From Kitasatospora aureofaciens (GTDB lineage: Bacteria > Actinomycetota > Actinomycetes > Streptomycetales > Streptomycetaceae), in contig NZ_JAHTKP010000053.1 of the NCBI RefSeq assembly GCF_019192735.1, positions 1 to 53,850 of the forward strand: a stretch of 53,850 nt of DNA, written 5' to 3'. The stretch's first letter is position 1. Every line of letters begins with the position of its first letter. The position numbers were made by a program, and so were the translations under genes. The notes beneath the pieces are model-generated. The model saw only the letters and a program-made list of their open reading frames with translations. It had not been told where the DNA came from and ran no database searches. Below are positions 8,876-16,792 of the stretch, in pieces.

Positions 8876-9355
8876 TCAGGCGGCGCCGTCGGCCCCGGGC
8901 TCGGCGAAGTCGGCGGCGAAGGCTGCGAAGTCGGCGGTGCGCCAGCGCTGCGGCGACAGCCGGAAGAGGACGTCGTCCTTGAGCTGAGCGGCGGTGGCGG
9001 CGAGATAGGCGCGGGCCTCGTCCGGGTCCAGGTAGCGATGGGCCAGGTTTTCGCGGACGGCGGGCGGCACCGGGTCCTCGACCGCGACGACTGGCCCCTC
9101 GACGCTCACATAGCGGTAGGGCCGCCGCTCGTCCTGCACGCAGAGGCTGAACCGGCCTGCGGCGCGCAGCAGTTGGCCCTTGACCGTCTCCCGGCCGGTC
9201 TGGACCACGATCTCTCCCCCGGCCTCGTAGCCGTACCAGACCGGCACGACCAGGGGCGCCCGGTCGCCGCCCCTCGGATCGACGACACCCAGGACGCCGA
9301 CGCGCCGGTCGGCGAGGAACTGCTCGCGGTCGTGTCGCGACATGGTGGGTAACAC
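8876..9355 (-). CDS. Pyridoxamine-5'-phosphate-oxidase-fold flavin protein
   Basis: A 159-residue split-barrel PPOX-family protein. The typical start (DREQFLADRRVGVLGVVDPRG, here in part), the mid segment PLVVPVWYGYE and YVSVEG correspond to the flavin/F420 binding strands of this family. Members bind FMN, F420 or haem and act as oxidoreductases, reductases or flavin carriers. The GTG at 9355 has AAGGAG nine bases upstream; the internal ATG at 9343 is 21 bases from it and fits less well. It lies between the NRPS and a flavodoxin gene, so a supporting redox role for the oxygenases of the cluster is reasonable but unproven. Confidence 0.8.
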   Translation of the reverse strand: MLPTMSRHDREQFLADRRVGVLGVVDPRGGDRAPLVVPVWYGYEAGGEIVVQTGRETVKGQLLRAAGRFSLCVQDERRPYRYVSVEGPVVAVEDPVPPAVRENLAHRYLDPDEARAYLAATAAQLKDDVLFRLSPQRWRTADFAAFAADFAEPGADGAA

Positions 9356-9462
9356 GCGTAAGGACTCCTTGCCTTCGACGGGCAGTGCAGTGCTGCCGCG
9401 ATTGCATCGGTCGACCGAGTTCGCGGACGATGCATCACTTTCCGCCGGGACACGTCAAAAAC

Positions 9463-9490
9463 CACTCGTTCGAGTGACGTTGACGTCAAC
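9463..9490. promoter_or_regulatory. Two adjacent palindromes upstream of the PPOX gene
   Basis: CACTCG-TT-CGAGTG (9463-9476) is followed at once by TGACGTTGACGTCAAC, whose last twelve bases GTTGACGTCAAC (9479-9490) form a perfect palindrome. The site is about 125 bases before the PPOX start in a 226-base gap without a gene. The GTTGACGTC core is shared with 8778-8786 upstream of the NRPS. Confidence 0.45.
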
Positions 9491-9581
9491 GCAACTGGAG
9501 TCCGATAGCCCATCGGGAGGTCATTCGCCTGCCTACATTCGGACAATCTCCGGCAGGGAGTGAAGGCCGCACCAGGGACGG

Positions 9582-10058
9582 TCAGGACGCCGCGCCGGTG
9601 CGGGCTCGCAGCCCTTCGGCGAACGTGCGCGCCGCGTCCAGATCGGGGGCGCCGGGCCGTCCCTTGTTGATGCCGCCGACGAGCCTGAACGGAAGCCAGG
9701 TGTCGAACCCGCGGCACGAAAAGGTGTCGCCCGCCTCGAAGCCCTTCCCTCCGAGGAGCCGCACGAGGGGGCGGGTGAATGGCCGGAACCGCAGCTCGGG
9801 CAGCCCGCTCGTGGCGAACACGAACGCCTTGCGCCGCTGCTCCCCGGCCGGGAGCGACCGGACGAACTGGAGCAGCCGGGGGTGGAAGTTCCCCGTGAAG
9901 ATCCCCGAGCCGAATCCCACGAGGTCGCAGCCGGAGAGCTCCGCCGTATCGACCTGTTCGGGCTCGACAACCGGGGCCTCCAGGACCTGGCCCATGACGT
10001 CGGCGATCCTCCTGGTGTTGCCGTGGGACACCGAGGTGCACACGATGACGGCCTTCAC
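9582..10058 (-). CDS. Flavodoxin-family protein
   Basis: A 158-residue flavodoxin-like fold. The N-terminal strand and phosphate loop read VIVCTSVSHGNTRRIA (T/S-x-S-x-G-N-T), binding FMN phosphate, and GFGSGIFTGNFHP is the second loop. A C-terminal segment FSCRGFDTW resembles menaquinone-dependent protoporphyrinogen-oxidase-like flavodoxins. The GTG at 10058 has GGAG about ten bases upstream. It may pass electrons to the P450s or the class D oxygenase, since no ferredoxin gene is present nearby. That partnership is inference from position only. Confidence 0.85.
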   Translation of the reverse strand: MKAVIVCTSVSHGNTRRIADVMGQVLEAPVVEPEQVDTAELSGCDLVGFGSGIFTGNFHPRLLQFVRSLPAGEQRRKAFVFATSGLPELRFRPFTRPLVRLLGGKGFEAGDTFSCRGFDTWLPFRLVGGINKGRPGAPDLDAARTFAEGLRARTGAAS

Positions 10059-10206
10059 GAGAATGCTCCAATCGCTTCAAACCCGCAGCGGTGCGGAAAC
10101 GGCCGCACCCGACAGGTAGACAGGACGCCGCCGAAGGATGTGACATCCCGATGCGAAGGATTCCCTGAGTGTGCGTGCGCGATCAGGACGCGGCCGCCCA
10201 ACCCCC

Positions 10207-10776
10207 TCAGGCGGCAGGCCAGTTGCGCAACAGAGCGTCGAGGGCGTCGAGGATCCGCGACCAGGTGTCCTCCGTGTCGCGCGCGGTGTGCTGGAAGCTC
10301 CCGGCTCGCTCCAGCGTGACGTAGCCGTGGAAGGTGCTGCCCAGCAGCCGCACGGCGTCGGTCTCGTCAGGTTCCGCGAGGTCGTACCCGCGCAGGATCG
10401 CCCGCGTCATCCGGGAGTGCCGGCCCGCGGCACTCGCCCGGATCGTCTCCGCGTCGAGCTCGAGCTGTCCGGCGGCGTAGCGGCCGGGGTGCTCGCGGGC
10501 GTAGTCGCGGTAGGCGTTGGCGAAGGCCGTGAGGGCGTCCTTGCCCGCGCGCCCGGCGAGGGCGGCGGCGACCCGGTCGGCGAGTTCCGCCAGGGCGAGC
10601 AGCGCGATGCGGGTCTTCAGGTCCCGGGAGTTCTTGACGTGCGAGTACAGGCTCGCGTCCTTGACGCCGAAGCGCCGCGCGAGCGCCGAGACCGTCACCT
10701 TGTCGAAGCCGACCTCGTCGGCCAGCTCCGCGCCCGCCAGCGTGAGGCGTTCCGCGGTCAGTCCTACGCGCGCCAT
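10207..10776 (-). CDS. TetR-family transcriptional regulator
   Basis: A 189-residue protein with an N-terminal helix-turn-helix (VTVSALARRFGVKDASLYSHV, here shown in part) and a TetR_C-type ligand domain, WHG-like, with HGYVTLERAGSF near the C-terminus. The ATG at 10776 has GGGAGC five bases upstream; the frame extends further upstream through the divergent promoter but without similarity. It is divergent to the FBP-domain gene, and an imperfect inverted repeat lies between them, so it probably represses itself and that gene. The ligand is unknown. Confidence 0.9.
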   Translation of the reverse strand: MARVGLTAERLTLAGAELADEVGFDKVTVSALARRFGVKDASLYSHVKNSRDLKTRIALLALAELADRVAAALAGRAGKDALTAFANAYRDYAREHPGRYAAGQLELDAETIRASAAGRHSRMTRAILRGYDLAEPDETDAVRLLGSTFHGYVTLERAGSFQHTARDTEDTWSRILDALDALLRNWPAA

Positions 10777-10801
10777 GCTGCTCCCATCGTCCAGCTCTCT
10801 C

Positions 10802-10843
10802 TTACCTGGGGCAATAATACATTTGCCTAATGCCCCTAGGTAA
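10802..10843. promoter_or_regulatory. Probable TetR operator in the divergent promoter
   Basis: TTACCTGGGGCA (10802-10813) and TGCCCCTAGGTAA (10831-10843) are inverted copies with one extra base, framing an AT-rich stretch. Read on the minus strand, this holds a TATTAT box about 18 bases after TTACCT. This is the expected layout for a TetR autoregulatory operator. Confidence 0.6.
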
Positions 10844-10858
10844 CTTACGTTGCTTCCT

Positions 10859-11347
10859 ATGAAGCCGCTGACCGAGCAAGAGATCCGCAACGCGTTCGTG
10901 AACTGCACCAAGGGCGAGGCCTCGCGCCTCAACGTCCCCCGCGACCTGGCCGAGCAGCCGTGGGACGACCTCGACTTCCTCGGCTGGCGCGACCACCAGG
11001 CTCCCGACCGCGCCTACCTCGTCACCGAGCTCGACGGCCGCCGGGTGGCCGTCGCCCTGCGCTCCTCCGCCGCCGCCTCCTCCTGGCAGGCCCGGCGCAG
11101 CATGTGCTCGCTCTGCGTGACCACCCACACGGGCGGCGTCTCGCTGCTGGTAGCCCCGCTCGCCGGGAAGGCCGGCAAGCAGGGCAACTCCGTGGGCGCG
11201 TACATGTGCAGCGACCTGTCCTGCTCGCTGTACGTGCGCGGCAAGAAGGACATCGGCACCAAGCTGCACGAGTCACTGACCGTGGAGGAGAAGGTCCAGC
11301 GCACGGTGGCGAACCTGGCCGCCTTCATCGCCAAGGTCACGGCGTGA
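10859..11347 (+). CDS. FBP-domain (EF-G-binding, FusB-like C-terminus) protein
   Basis: A 162-residue protein with a C-terminal treble-clef zinc finger: CSLC and, about 40 residues later, CSDLSC. This is the pattern of the FBP domain found in FusB-type elongation factor G binding proteins. In actinomycetes stand-alone copies are common and their role is not settled; rescue of EF-G on the ribosome is the family model. The ATG at 10859 is chosen; a TTG three codons upstream is possible. It is divergent from the TetR gene and shares the operator region, so its expression is probably TetR-controlled. Confidence 0.8.
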   Translation: MKPLTEQEIRNAFVNCTKGEASRLNVPRDLAEQPWDDLDFLGWRDHQAPDRAYLVTELDGRRVAVALRSSAAASSWQARRSMCSLCVTTHTGGVSLLVAPLAGKAGKQGNSVGAYMCSDLSCSLYVRGKKDIGTKLHESLTVEEKVQRTVANLAAFIAKVTA

Positions 11348-11361
11348 CCGCAGGCGGCCCG

Positions 11362-11619
11362 TCACCGTGGGACCTCGCCCCCACCCTGTGCCGGCTCCTC
11401 GAACCGCCCGCCGGCTGCCACCGCACCGGCGGGCGGCGTCCGCAGCTCGATGTGCCCGTGGCGAAGGTGGTTGCGGTGCCCGTCGGTGAACTCCAGCCGG
11501 AGGCTGCGGTCGGGCCGCACGTCCACGACGACGGCGCTCTCGACCGCACCGTAGGAGGAGTCGCGGTAGACCCACACGTGGTCGCCGATGCGGAACTCCG
11601 CCGTCTCCGAGATGATCAC
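11362..11619 (-). CDS. Small conserved-looking protein with beta-barrel (KOW/SH3-like) pattern
   Basis: An 85-residue protein. Its core reads FRIGDHVWVYRDSSYG, then SAVVVDVRPD, SLRLEFTDGH and HIELR. These are alternating beta strands typical of small SH3/KOW barrels, though I cannot name a family. The GTG at 11619 has AAGGTGA five bases upstream; a second GTG at 11628 is also possible. It ends 15 bases from the FBP-domain gene, which converges on it. Confidence 0.5.
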   Translation of the reverse strand: MIISETAEFRIGDHVWVYRDSSYGAVESAVVVDVRPDRSLRLEFTDGHRNHLRHGHIELRTPPAGAVAAGGRFEEPAQGGGEVPR

Positions 11620-11725
11620 CGGACTCACCTTCCCCCTCCCCTCGCTCGGATGCCTTCCCGCTGACGTAATACGGCCCGGCAGCCCCGGGAGACTCAATCC
11701 CGGTGTCGAAATCCCGGTGTCGAAC

Positions 11726-11773
11726 TACGCGCCGAGCACCTCCACCCGCCTACGCGCCGAGCACCTCCACCCG
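11726..11773. repeat. Tandem 23-bp repeat duplicating the mqnA 3' end
   Basis: A 23-base sequence at 11726-11748 recurs at 11751-11773 (25-base period). It contains the last codons and the stop codon of the mqnA-like gene, so a second copy of the gene end lies just beyond its stop. Next to it, CCCGGTGTCGAA is also doubled (about 11699-11722). Confidence 0.75.
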
Positions 11774-12610
11774 TGTGTCCGCGGGGAATCCGGCGATCGG
11801 GCCCGCCTGCCGGGCGAACTCGGTGATGGCGGCGAACTGGTCCTCCGCCAGCCGGAAGTCAAGCGTCTTGAAGTAGCGCTCCAGCGATGCCGCGTCGAAC
11901 GGCTCCCAGCAAGCGGCCTGCTCGGCGATCCCGGGAAGGTGCCCCAGGGAGAGGTCGCGGGCGGCGAGCAGGGAGCGGTGCACCTGGCGGACCAGCTCGG
12001 GCCGGTGGGCCAGGTAGTCGCGGCGGACGGCCCAGACCGCGAAGACGAAGGGCAGCCCGGTCCAGTCCTTCCACATCTGCCCGAGGTCGTGGACGTGCAG
12101 GCCCAGCTGCTCGGCCTGGTGCAGCGACGCCGTCAGCGCCACGTCCCCGATGACCACGGCGGCGTCCGCCTCCCGCATCATCGCTTCCAGGTCGGGCGGC
12201 CGGACCTCGTACCGCGGCCTGACCCGGTACTGCTCGGCGAGCAGCAGCCTGGCCAGGCACACCGACGTCCGGGAGGTGGAGCCGAGCGCCACCCGTGCGC
12301 CGTCCAGCTGGTCCAGCGGCAGCCGGGAGACGATCGAGCAGGACATCACCGGGCCGTCGCAGCCCACCGCCAGCCCGGGCAGCACCACCAGTTCGTCGGC
12401 GTTGCGCAGGAACTCGACCAGGCTGATCGCCGAGATGTCCAGGTCGCCCAGGACCAGCCCGTCGTTCAGTTCGTCGGGAGTCCTTCTGGTCAGTTCGAGA
12501 TCGAGCAGGGCACCGGTCCGGGCCAGCCCCCAGTACACGGGCAGTGAGTTGAGGAACCGGATGTGTCCGACCCGGGGACGGCCGACGGCGGAATTTGGTG
12601 TTGTGTCCAC
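11750..12610 (-). CDS. mqnA: MqnA-like chorismate dehydratase
   Basis: A 286-residue periplasmic-binding-protein-like fold of the MqnA/MqnD family. GHIRFLNSLPVYWGL at the start, GCDGPVMSC, LGSTSRTS and GLPFVFAVWAVRR are the hallmark segments. MqnA dehydrates chorismate to 3-[(1-carboxyvinyl)oxy]benzoate, the first step of the futalosine menaquinone route used by streptomycetes. The gene sits inside a biosynthetic-looking region with none of the other mqn genes. It may be a displaced housekeeping gene or a paralogue feeding a secondary pathway. The GTG at 12610 is inferred from the family N-terminus. There is no convincing ribosome binding site, so translation may be leaderless; an in-frame start at 12631 is possible. 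Confidence 0.85.
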   Translation of the reverse strand: MDTTPNSAVGRPRVGHIRFLNSLPVYWGLARTGALLDLELTRRTPDELNDGLVLGDLDISAISLVEFLRNADELVVLPGLAVGCDGPVMSCSIVSRLPLDQLDGARVALGSTSRTSVCLARLLLAEQYRVRPRYEVRPPDLEAMMREADAAVVIGDVALTASLHQAEQLGLHVHDLGQMWKDWTGLPFVFAVWAVRRDYLAHRPELVRQVHRSLLAARDLSLGHLPGIAEQAACWEPFDAASLERYFKTLDFRLAEDQFAAITEFARQAGPIAGFPADTRVEVLGA

Positions 12611-12644
12611 ATCCGGAGAGTAGCCCTGCACTACACGGACAGCA

Positions 12645-12679
12645 GCGAGGGGGCCACTCGTTCGAGTGGGCCCCCTCGC
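12645..12679. terminator. Long hairpin terminator
   Basis: A 16-bp stem with a single-base bulge (12645-12660 against 12663-12679) folds into a near-perfect hairpin between the flavin oxygenase stop (12710) and the mqnA start. It should end the lyase/oxygenase transcript and isolate mqnA. Its tip repeats the 15-base core CCACTCGTTCGAGTG also present at 9462-9476. Confidence 0.75.
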
Positions 12680-12709
12680 CGGCCTCCTGCCAGTGGTACT
12701 GATGTCCGG

Positions 12710-13873
12710 TCAGATGAACGGGGTGTCGGGCGACCCGCCCAGCAGGAGCTCTCCCGACCAGTCGAGGATCAGGTCCTGCCCGACCACGTGCTGGCAGATC
12801 GTGGTCAGATCGCGCAGCCGCCGGTCGAGCGGGGTGCGGTGGCTGTAGATCGAGTCCCCGCCGACCAGGTCGTACAGGTCGTTCGCGATGTCGCGCGCGG
12901 CCCGGAAGGCGTTGTACCTGGCCAGGGCCGCCAGCGCGCGCTCCTTGGGCTGCACCGGCTCGTTCGCCACCAGCCTGGCCCAGATGTCCTCGACCGAGGA
13001 GTAGACGAGGGTACGGGCGGCGGCGAGGTTCAGCTCGCAGCGGGCCATCACGCGCCGCGCGCGCGGCGAGTCCCGCCAGCCGGTACCGCTCGCCCGGTCC
13101 ACCCGCTGCTCGGCGATCTCGTGGACGAAGTCCAGCACCCCCCGCGCGGCGCCCAGCGGGACACCGGCCATCTTCCGCAGGATCGCGTCCGGGTGGCGGT
13201 TGATCGGACGGTCGGCCCACGGCTCGTCGAAGACGAACGTGTGCTCCTCGGGGACGAAGACGCCCTCGGCCCGGTAGTCGCAACTCCCGCTGCCGGACAG
13301 CCCGGTGGTGTACCAGTTGTCGATGATCTCCACCTGGTCGCGCGGCAGGAGCACCACCCGCCAGACGGGGCGGCCGCGCTCGTCCTTGACCTGCTCGCCG
13401 TCGCGGAACACCAGACAGCCGCCCGCGATCACGTCGGCGTGAGTGCACCCGCTGCCGAAGCGCCAGGTGCCCTCCAGACGGTAGCCCCCCTCGACGACGT
13501 GCGCCCGGGCGCCCGGACGGACCTGGCCGGCGGTGATCAGGTCCAGCTCCGGATACAGCCCGCGGGCGGCGTCGGGCTGCAGGTAGCCGGCGTAGATGCC
13601 CGAGTCCATCCCGATCATGACGCACCAGCCGACCGACGTATCGGCCCGGGACGCCTCCTCGATGATCGCGATCTGTTCCATCGAGGTGAGATCGCTGCCG
13701 CCCCACTCGGCGGGCATCGCGGCCCGGAACACTCCGGCGGTGCGCAGCGACTCGACCAGGTCCTCGGGCAGCCGGCGCAGCTGCTCGATCTCCTCCGAGC
13801 GCTTGGCGATCAGCGGGGAGAGCCTGCGGACCTCGCCCAGGATCTCCTCGTAGCCGAGGATGCGGTCAGGCAT
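12710..13873 (-). CDS. Acyl-CoA-dehydrogenase-fold flavin monooxygenase (class D)
   Basis: A 387-residue protein with an ACAD N-terminal helical domain (LPEDLVESLRTAGVFRAAMP, AEWGGSDLT), a middle beta-domain (AGQVRPGA, EGTWRFGSGCTHAD) and a C-terminal helical bundle. The combination RFGSGC with no acyl-CoA catalytic Glu resembles two-component flavin hydroxylases such as HsaA/DszC/KijD3 rather than true dehydrogenases. Such enzymes oxygenate aromatic rings, sulfur or amines with reduced flavin from a partner. The ATG at 13873 has AAGGAG and overlaps the stop of the lyase gene by eight bases, implying coupled translation and a shared substrate. No dedicated flavin reductase is present, though the PPOX protein or flavodoxin could help. 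Confidence 0.82.
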   Translation of the reverse strand: MPDRILGYEEILGEVRRLSPLIAKRSEEIEQLRRLPEDLVESLRTAGVFRAAMPAEWGGSDLTSMEQIAIIEEASRADTSVGWCVMIGMDSGIYAGYLQPDAARGLYPELDLITAGQVRPGARAHVVEGGYRLEGTWRFGSGCTHADVIAGGCLVFRDGEQVKDERGRPVWRVVLLPRDQVEIIDNWYTTGLSGSGSCDYRAEGVFVPEEHTFVFDEPWADRPINRHPDAILRKMAGVPLGAARGVLDFVHEIAEQRVDRASGTGWRDSPRARRVMARCELNLAAARTLVYSSVEDIWARLVANEPVQPKERALAALARYNAFRAARDIANDLYDLVGGDSIYSHRTPLDRRLRDLTTICQHVVGQDLILDWSGELLLGGSPDTPFI

Positions 13874-15482
13874 CGGCCAGCTCCTTGCGCTCTTCCTCGG
13901 ACCGGGCGGCGTCGACGAGTTCACCGGAGCGGATCAGCCGCAGGACCGCCTGGATGTCCGCGTCCATGCGGCGGTCGGTGTCGACGAAGGGGGCGACCGT
14001 GCGGACGAGGTCGTGGACGGCGCGGCTGCGCGTGGCGAGCTGCCCGGCGCCGCGGATCTCGACGGCCTGGCAGGCGGCGAGGAGATGGATGGCCACGACT
14101 TCCTGGACGAGGTCGACGATCGTGCGCGCGTCCCGCGCGGCGATCGGGGACATGCTCACCTTGTCCTGGTTGTGGGCCTCGGTGGAGCGGGAGAAGACGC
14201 TGACCGGGTTGGTGTTCTTGAGGGCCTCCGCAGTGATGGCGGAGCAGGCCAGCTGCATGCCCTTGAAGCCGTGGTGCAGGCCGGCGGCCCACTCGTCGGC
14301 CTGCACGGGGGCGATCAGGTTGGGCGTCAGGCCGTTGTTGAACTTCTCGTCGACGAGGAGTTCGAGCTGACGGTCGAGGAGGTCGGCGACGTTGGCAACG
14401 GCGACCTTGAGGGCGTCCATCGCCTGGACCACGTGGCCGCCGTAGAAGTTGCCGCCGCTGTGGACGGTGCCGCCGGCGACGTCGAACAGCGGGTTGTCGT
14501 TGGAGGAGTTGATCTCGATCTCGATCCAGCGGCGGGCCCAGTCGATGGTGTCCCGCAGGACGCCGATGACGTGGGGGGCGCAGCGGATGGAGTAGCGGTC
14601 CTGGATGGTGCGGGTCAGGCGCTGGTAGCCGCGGTCCTCCAGGGCGTCGCTGAGACCGAGGACCTGGCTGTGTTCGAGGGCGAGGCCGGAGTCAGCCAGG
14701 ATCTCGGCGACCCGGCGGGCACTGGTGATCTGCCCGGGGTGCGGCTTCTCCTCGTGGATGAAGGCGTTGAAGTGGCTGCGGTTGCCGTTCAGGCCCTCGC
14801 TGGCCAGGGCGGTGCAGGTCTCGGCGAGGACGGCGAGTTCCTCGGCGCGGGCGATGGCGAGGGCGGCGTAGGCGGAGGAGAAGGAGGTGCCGTTGATGAG
14901 GGCGAGGCCGTCCTTGGCCTCGGGCACGATCGGGTCGAGGCCGAGTTCGGCGAGGACGTCGGCGGCGGGGCGGACGCTGCCCTGGTAGAGCAGTTCGCCC
15001 TCGCCGATGAGGGGCGCGGCGACGTAGCACATGGGGACGAGGTCGCCGCTGGCGCCGACGGACCCGCGCTCCGGAATGACCGGGAGGGCGTCGTGCCGCA
15101 GGAGGTCGAGGAGGCGGTCGACGATGGCGGGGTTGACGGCGGAGTTGCCGCGGGCCAGGCAGTTGGCCCGGATCAGCAGGGTGGCGCGGGCGACCTCGGC
15201 CGTGGCGGCAGGGCCGGTGCCGTTGAGGTGGTAGCGGATCATGTTGCGCTGGAGCTCGGCCGCCTTGGCCGGGGAGATCTGGTTGTTGGCGCTGTCCCCG
15301 AACCCGGTGGTGACGCCGTAGATGGGCTGCTGGGTGGCGATCAGGTCGAGCTTGAGGCTGCGGGACTCCCTCAGGCGCTCGGCGGCGGCCTCGGACAGCC
15401 CGACCTGCCCCTCGCCCCGCGATATCTGTACGACCTGGGCGATCGTCAGGCTGCGTCCGTCGAGCACGGCACGTTCCGTCAT
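13866..15482 (-). CDS. MIO-dependent aromatic amino acid ammonia-lyase or aminomutase
   Basis: A 538-residue member of the HAL/PAL/TAL family. The Ala144-Ser-Gly triad in GSVGASGDLVP cyclises to the MIO electrophile; Tyr55 (IYGVTTGFG) is the catalytic base; SNDNPLF and HNQDKVSM are conserved. The selectivity segment reads MIRYHLNG. His85-Leu86 aligns with the His-Leu pair that favours tyrosine in bacterial TAL, so tyrosine is my best guess, with phenylalanine possible. Whether it releases ammonia (coumarate) or makes a beta-amino acid cannot be decided by eye. The ATG at 15482 is preceded by AAAGAGA; an in-frame ATG at 15506 has no binding site. It is coupled to the flavin oxygenase. Confidence 0.92.
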   Translation of the reverse strand: MTERAVLDGRSLTIAQVVQISRGEGQVGLSEAAAERLRESRSLKLDLIATQQPIYGVTTGFGDSANNQISPAKAAELQRNMIRYHLNGTGPAATAEVARATLLIRANCLARGNSAVNPAIVDRLLDLLRHDALPVIPERGSVGASGDLVPMCYVAAPLIGEGELLYQGSVRPAADVLAELGLDPIVPEAKDGLALINGTSFSSAYAALAIARAEELAVLAETCTALASEGLNGNRSHFNAFIHEEKPHPGQITSARRVAEILADSGLALEHSQVLGLSDALEDRGYQRLTRTIQDRYSIRCAPHVIGVLRDTIDWARRWIEIEINSSNDNPLFDVAGGTVHSGGNFYGGHVVQAMDALKVAVANVADLLDRQLELLVDEKFNNGLTPNLIAPVQADEWAAGLHHGFKGMQLACSAITAEALKNTNPVSVFSRSTEAHNQDKVSMSPIAARDARTIVDLVQEVVAIHLLAACQAVEIRGAGQLATRSRAVHDLVRTVAPFVDTDRRMDADIQAVLRLIRSGELVDAARSEEERKELADA

Positions 15483-15610
15483 CGGTGATGTCTCTTTCGT
15501 GATCATGAGGGTTTTGTGATCATGAGGATCTGTGAAGGGCGCGGAGATGGCGCGCGCGGAGAAGGGCGCGCAGACAAGAGCGCGCGGAGACCGGGCTGTT
15601 TGCGGCCTGT

Positions 15611-15646
15611 CTGCGGCCTACTTGACAGCCCTGCGGCCTACTTGAC
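15611..15646. repeat. Short direct repeat over the O-methyltransferase stop
   Basis: CTGCGGCCTACTTGAC occurs at 15611-15626 and at 15631-15646. The second copy contains the stop codon of the methyltransferase gene, so its 3' end has been duplicated just downstream, as also seen for mqnA. Confidence 0.7.
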
Positions 15647-16717
15647 GGCGACGAGCATGCCCTCGGGTCCGGCCAGGTGCTCGGCCCGGATGTCCCGGAA
15701 CCCGGCCTCGGTGAGCCAGTCCCGGCCGGCGGCGGCAGTGAAGTCGAAGCCGCCGGGAGTCTCGATGAGCATGTTGAGGCTCTGCAGCAGACCGAAGGTG
15801 TTCACCCTGCGGTCGTCGTCGATCAGCGCCTCCAGGACGACGACCGCACCGCCGTCGGGAAGCGCGTCGTAGGCCTTGCGCAGCAGCGTCAGCTTGGTGT
15901 CCGTGTCCCAGTCGTGGAGGATGTGCGCGAACACCAGCACGTCGGCCGTCGGGAGCGGGTCGACGAAGAAGTCCAGCGGCCGGAAGGCCAGCCGGTCCGA
16001 CAGCCCGAGGTCCGCGACGTACTCCTCGAATCCGGCCCGCACGGCCGGAAGGTCGTGGCCGGTCCCGCGCAGGTGCGGATGGCGCAGCGCCACCTGGCCC
16101 AGCAGCGCGCCCTCGGAGCAGCCGAGGTCGGCCACCGTCCGGTACTGCTGCCAGGGGAACTTCTCCGCCAGTGCGCGGACCGCCTCCAGGGAGAGCGCGG
16201 ACATCGCCCGCTGGAACGCCCGCAGCCGGGTCGGGTCGGCGTAGATGGCCGAGAACGGGTCGCCGCCGTTCCGGGCCTCGTTCTGCGGCTGACCGGTGCG
16301 CAGCGCCTCGGTCAGGTTGCCCCAGAACTGGTAGAGGCGGGTGCTGCGCATCTCCATGACGCCACCGAGATAGCCCGGCTTCGCCCGGTCGAGGACCTGG
16401 TCGGCCACCGGGGTGTTGGCATAACGGCCATCGCCGTCCCGGTCGAGCAGTCCGAGCGACACCAGTGCGTCGAGGAAGTCCGCGGCGGCGCGTGCGTGGA
16501 GGCCGAGCCTGGTGCGCAACTGTTCCTCGTTCAGCGGGCCCTTCGCCAGTTCGGTGAAGACGCCCAACTCGACCGCGCTCAGCATGGTCTTCGAGGCGCG
16601 GAAGGCAGAGCTCAGTTCCACCAGGTCCGCCACGGAGGAGATCCGTCGGCGCTGTTCCAGCCAGGTCGTGGGGAGATACGGGTGATCATGGCCGAGATCG
16701 ACCGAGTCGGTGCTCAT
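15638..16717 (-). CDS. SAM-dependent O-methyltransferase
   Basis: A 359-residue enzyme of the Methyltransf_2 type. It has an N-terminal dimerisation/winged-helix part (SAVELGVFTEL, TRLGLHARAAADFLDALVSLGL in part), the SAM loop VADLGCSEGALLGQV, the DLPAV loop, and HILHDWDTD with the likely general-base His. The family methylates phenolic hydroxyls in antibiotics and phenylpropanoids. Close to the lyase and the class D oxygenase, it probably methylates a ring hydroxyl introduced or already present on a tyrosine-derived unit. The ATG at 16717 matches the family length, but the AGAGG upstream is very close to it; an in-frame GTG at 16726 is the alternative. Confidence 0.9.
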   Translation of the reverse strand: MSTDSVDLGHDHPYLPTTWLEQRRRISSVADLVELSSAFRASKTMLSAVELGVFTELAKGPLNEEQLRTRLGLHARAAADFLDALVSLGLLDRDGDGRYANTPVADQVLDRAKPGYLGGVMEMRSTRLYQFWGNLTEALRTGQPQNEARNGGDPFSAIYADPTRLRAFQRAMSALSLEAVRALAEKFPWQQYRTVADLGCSEGALLGQVALRHPHLRGTGHDLPAVRAGFEEYVADLGLSDRLAFRPLDFFVDPLPTADVLVFAHILHDWDTDTKLTLLRKAYDALPDGGAVVVLEALIDDDRRVNTFGLLQSLNMLIETPGGFDFTAAAGRDWLTEAGFRDIRAEHLAGPEGMLVAVK

Positions 16718-16792
16718 GCCTCTCACTTCGTTGATGATCGCTGTTTCATCAGCGAAGCTTCCCCGGCGGGCCCGAGCTGGTCCATGGACCTG

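Noticed and set aside
13860..15488. Long plus-strand frame opposite the MIO lyase
   Set aside because: Gly/Val/Asp-rich mirror of the lyase codon bias, with no start signal or recognisable domain.
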